From NCBI GenBank assembly GCA_017614655.1, contig JAGABO010000048.1:1-8922 (forward strand): 8,922 nt of DNA. Direction: 5' to 3'. The translations under genes were made by a program, and so were the position numbers. Positions 7,151 through 8,922 of this stretch are shown one piece after another. The notes under the pieces were generated by a model. It had not been told where the DNA came from, made no database searches, and was given only the letters and a program-made list of their open reading frames with translations. Position 1 is the first letter of the stretch, and each line of letters opens with the position of its first letter. This DNA comes from Treponema sp. (GTDB taxonomy: Bacteria > Spirochaetota > Spirochaetia > Treponematales > Treponemataceae).

Positions 7151-7819
7151 ATGACTGCATGGGATAATGCGTGCTTCTCATGTATCAAAAAATATTTTGA
7201 TTTTAAAGGCCGGGCTTCGCGTTCCGAATTCTGGTATTATATTTTGCTGCAGTTTACACTAAATGTTTTTTTTCTAAGTTTAATTCTATTTTGTCTTCCG
7301 AATGCTCAGGCAGCATCCATAATGATATTTTTAATGATGTTGATTAATATATTTTTTGGAATACCCGGGCTTGCTGTGAGGGTACGCCGTCTGCATGATA
7401 CAGGGCGTTCAGGTAACTGGTTGTGGCTTTTATACGGGCCGCTTCTTTTTGTCTGTTTGATTTATCTGATTTCTTCCGGTTACCCTTATATGCGTGGGTA
7501 TAATGTTCTTAACTATTTAAAATATTATGATGTTCCCAAATATTTAAAACTTATACTGGCGTTTATACTGGCTTTCTCTCTGGCTGCAGCAGTTGTTTTA
7601 ATCAGATTTTACTATCAGGAGTCTTATCCTGCTGAAAATGTATATGGACCAGTACCGCAGAAAATAGAATCGACTGAAAAAAACAAGTATTCCTTTACTG
7701 AAGAAAAAACTTCTTCAATAAACGCTGATGAGCTTGTTAAACTAAAGAAACTTCTTGATGACGGAATCATCACTCAGGAAGATTTTGACGCAAAGAAAAA
7801 AGAACTGCTTGGGTTGTAA
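7151..7819 (+). CDS. DUF805 membrane protein with C-terminal SHOCT motif
   Basis: A 222-residue inner-membrane protein. The N-terminal part matches DUF805 (YhaH-type): YFDFKGRASRSEFWYY (15-30) before the first helix, and the conserved RVRRLHDTGRSGNW (77-90) between helices two and three. Predicted membrane segments are at about 27-48, 55-75, 90-109 and 131-153. A polar linker (155-190) leads to a SHOCT motif at 192-222 (DELVKLKKLLDDGIITQEDFDAKKKELL), a short helical pair common at the ends of bacterial membrane proteins and thought to mediate oligomerisation. The start ATG 7151 has SD GGAG (7140-7143) 7 nt upstream. The gene is bracketed by terminators, so it should have its own promoter. TATAGT at 7116-7121 and TAATAT at 7133-7138 are candidate -10 boxes, but neither has a good -35. 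The biochemical function of DUF805 is unknown, and I assign none. Confidence 0.88.
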   Translation: MTAWDNACFSCIKKYFDFKGRASRSEFWYYILLQFTLNVFFLSLILFCLPNAQAASIMIFLMMLINIFFGIPGLAVRVRRLHDTGRSGNWLWLLYGPLLFVCLIYLISSGYPYMRGYNVLNYLKYYDVPKYLKLILAFILAFSLAAAVVLIRFYYQESYPAENVYGPVPQKIESTEKNKYSFTEEKTSSINADELVKLKKLLDDGIITQEDFDAKKKELLGL

Positions 7820-7839
7820 GTTATCCGGCAGAACAGAAT

Positions 7840-7871
7840 GCCCGTGCTTTGTAAAGAGTTCGGGCTTTTTT
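7840..7871 (+). terminator. Intrinsic terminator after the DUF805-SHOCT gene
   Basis: GCCCG (7840-7844) pairs with CGGGC (7861-7865), followed by six T (7866-7871) and then ATTT. The loop can extend the stem through CTT (7847-7849) with AAG (7854-7856). It begins 20 nt after the stop. Confidence 0.85.
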
Positions 7872-8049
7872 ATTTACGATTCAGCAATTTTTTTTTCAAA
7901 ACCTATTTTCATAGTTACTCTTTTTAATTATTATTCACGTTACGCCTTGGAAAACTCAGAGCAGTGGAACTGCACTTTTCTTAGGCTGATTTCTGCGCCA
8001 TGGTAAACTGGGTTCTCTGAAAACAGGCGTCTGCATGAACTTTTTTCGT
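7872..8049. other. AT-rich intergenic spacer upstream of the decarboxylase gene
   Basis: I see no convincing coding region on either strand. It contains a run of nine T (7888-7896) and a small perfect hairpin, GCAGT-GGA-ACTGC (7961-7973), followed by ACTTTTC, too weak to call a terminator. T-rich stretches before 8050 could act as an upstream promoter element. Confidence 0.5.
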
Positions 8050-8055
8050 TATAAT
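8050..8055 (+). promoter_or_regulatory. Consensus -10 box for the decarboxylase gene
   Basis: TATAAT matches the sigma70 -10 consensus 6/6, which puts transcription start near 8062. No good -35 lies 16-18 nt upstream (the bases there are GC-rich, GGCGTCTG), so the promoter may need an activator or rely on the T-rich tract before it. Confidence 0.5.
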
Positions 8056-8081
8056 AAGGACACTCAGGAAGTTGTCCTTAT
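8054..8081 (+). promoter_or_regulatory. Perfect 9-bp inverted repeat at promoter/start region (operator or leader hairpin)
   Basis: ATAAGGACA (8054-8062) and TGTCCTTAT (8073-8081) are exact reverse complements separated by 10 nt. The left arm overlaps the -10 box and covers the predicted +1, and the right arm ends 2 nt before the SD. If transcription starts further upstream, the same sequence would form an RNA hairpin next to the ribosome binding site. No T-run follows, so it is not a terminator. Confidence 0.55.
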
Positions 8082-8083
8082 AC

Positions 8084-8089
8084 AGGTGG
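8084..8089 (+). promoter_or_regulatory. Ribosome binding site of the decarboxylase gene
   Basis: AGGTGG lies 6 nt before ATG 8096 and directly follows the inverted repeat, so a hairpin there could influence ribosome access. It supports ATG 8096 as the start. Confidence 0.7.
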
Positions 8090-8095
8090 TACAAA

Positions 8096-8922
8096 ATGTA
8101 CAATCGTAAAGATTATGTGAGCGACAGCGACTGGTCGCGCTTCATTGAATTTTCAAAAGATCTTCCGACTCCAAATCTTGTCATCAATCTGAACACAATC
8201 AAAAAAAAGTATGTTGAACTTCAGAATGCTTTTCCGTATTCAAAAATCTTTTATGCAATTAAGGCAAATCCCGGTGAACCGGTGTTAAAGCTTCTTTCTG
8301 AACTCGGCTCTAACTTTGACATTGCAAGCCGCTATGAACTTGACCTCATCAAAAAATTTGTTGATGATCCGAGCCGTCTTTCTTATGGAAATACGATTAA
8401 AAAAGCAAAGGATATCAAATATTTTTATGACAACGGTATCCGCATGTTTGCAACCGACAGCAAGGACGACCTTAAGAATATTGCGGAGTTTGCTCCGGGT
8501 TCCCGCGTTTATGTGCGCATTCTTGTAGAAAACTCCGATACTGCTGACTGGCCTTTAAGCCGCAAGTTCGGGTGTCATCCCGACATGGCTTATGATATTC
8601 TGGTTCTTGCAAAGGAACTCGGCCTTGAACCGTACGGCGTTTCTTTCCATGTAGGAAGCCAGCAGCGCGACATCGGTGCATGGAACGATGCCATTGCAAA
8701 GGTAAAGTATCTCTTTAACTCTCTGGAAGAGGAAGAAGGAATTACTCTTAAAATGATCGACATGGGCGGCGGATTTCCTGCAAGCTACATTGATCCTACA
8801 AACGAGCTTAGCGTTTATGCTTCAGAAATTACGCGCTTTCTTACAGAAGACTTTGGTGATGACCTTCCAGAAATCATTCTTGAACCGGGACGTTCTCTGG
8901 TCGGAGACAGCGGAATCCTTAC
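8096..8922 (+). CDS. PLP-dependent ornithine/lysine decarboxylase, alanine-racemase fold (3'-truncated by window edge)
   Basis: The frame is open from ATG 8096 to the window end (275 codons plus 2 bases), so the C-terminal part is missing. It is a fold-type III decarboxylase of the eukaryotic-ODC/bacterial-LDC family, expected to form putrescine from ornithine and/or cadaverine from lysine. Visible hallmarks are the Schiff-base lysine Lys56 in FYAIKANP; FDIASRYEL; SYGNTIKKAKDI; FATDSKDDL; PLSRKFG; FHVGSQQRD with His185, which stacks on the PLP ring; the phosphate-binding DMGGGFP (222-228); and EPGRS (263-267). The C-terminal catalytic cysteine, the CxxxD region and the specificity loop lie beyond the window, so ornithine and lysine preference cannot be separated. 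Diaminopimelate decarboxylase (LysA) shares the fold, but the PLSRKFG and HVGSQQ region fits ODC/LDC better. It follows a terminator and has a separate promoter. Confidence 0.92.
   Translation, partial: MYNRKDYVSDSDWSRFIEFSKDLPTPNLVINLNTIKKKYVELQNAFPYSKIFYAIKANPGEPVLKLLSELGSNFDIASRYELDLIKKFVDDPSRLSYGNTIKKAKDIKYFYDNGIRMFATDSKDDLKNIAEFAPGSRVYVRILVENSDTADWPLSRKFGCHPDMAYDILVLAKELGLEPYGVSFHVGSQQRDIGAWNDAIAKVKYLFNSLEEEEGITLKMIDMGGGFPASYIDPTNELSVYASEITRFLTEDFGDDLPEIILEPGRSLVGDSGIL

Noticed and set aside
6544..7188. Long antisense reading frame opposite the 3' end of pflB, running into the next gene
   Set aside because: It lies opposite a clear coding gene with biased codons, crosses a terminator, has no SD or recognisable domain, and is best explained as a by-product of pflB codon use.
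7961..7980. Hairpin GCAGT-GGA-ACTGC as a terminator or small RNA end
   Set aside because: The stem is only 5 bp with a 3-nt loop, there are only four T, and no gene or promoter ends there.
7755..8006. Overlapping + strand reading frame across the end of the DUF805 gene
   Set aside because: It begins inside the SHOCT-coding part, runs through the terminator and has no SD or protein-like composition.

Overview
The window looks like an ordinary chromosomal stretch from an anaerobic, fermentative bacterium. A spirochaete of the Treponema type fits best: the genes are moderately AT-leaning, and they combine MiaB, a Cache-PAS-GGDEF cyclase, a SPOR envelope protein, pyruvate formate-lyase and a bacterial ornithine/lysine decarboxylase. 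This assignment is inferred from protein character, not from a marker gene. I see no rRNA, tRNA, CRISPR array, insertion sequence or phage gene.

Region 1 (1-4475) is a tight, co-directional four-gene cluster. It holds the 3' part of miaB (its start lies before the window), a small two-helix LapA-like membrane protein, an exported helical-repeat protein ending in a SPOR domain, and a membrane-bound diguanylate cyclase (Cache, PAS, GGDEF). Junctions are 12 nt, a 4-nt ATGA overlap and 3 nt, so one transcript is likely. It joins tRNA modification, cell-envelope/septal functions and c-di-GMP signalling.

Region 2 (4476-7114) is a single-gene unit for pyruvate formate-lyase (pflB). It has a recognisable sigma70-type promoter, a leader of about 120 nt that can fold, a strong SD, codon choice typical of a highly expressed gene, and two successive hairpins after the stop, the second a clear intrinsic terminator. 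No activating enzyme gene (pflA) is in the window. The enzyme would split pyruvate into acetyl-CoA and formate under anaerobiosis.

Region 3 (7115-7871) holds a DUF805 membrane protein with a C-terminal SHOCT motif and its own terminator.

Region 4 (7872-8922) is an AT-rich spacer, then a consensus -10 box overlapped by a perfect 9-bp inverted repeat, then the first 275 codons of a PLP-dependent ornithine/lysine decarboxylase that runs off the right edge. It would supply putrescine or cadaverine for polyamine synthesis.

I found no convincing new multi-gene system. The items most worth a second look are the dyad at the decarboxylase promoter, the redox-operator-like dyad at the pflB promoter, the structured pflB leader and 3' UTR, and the cyclase's missing inhibitory-site arginine.
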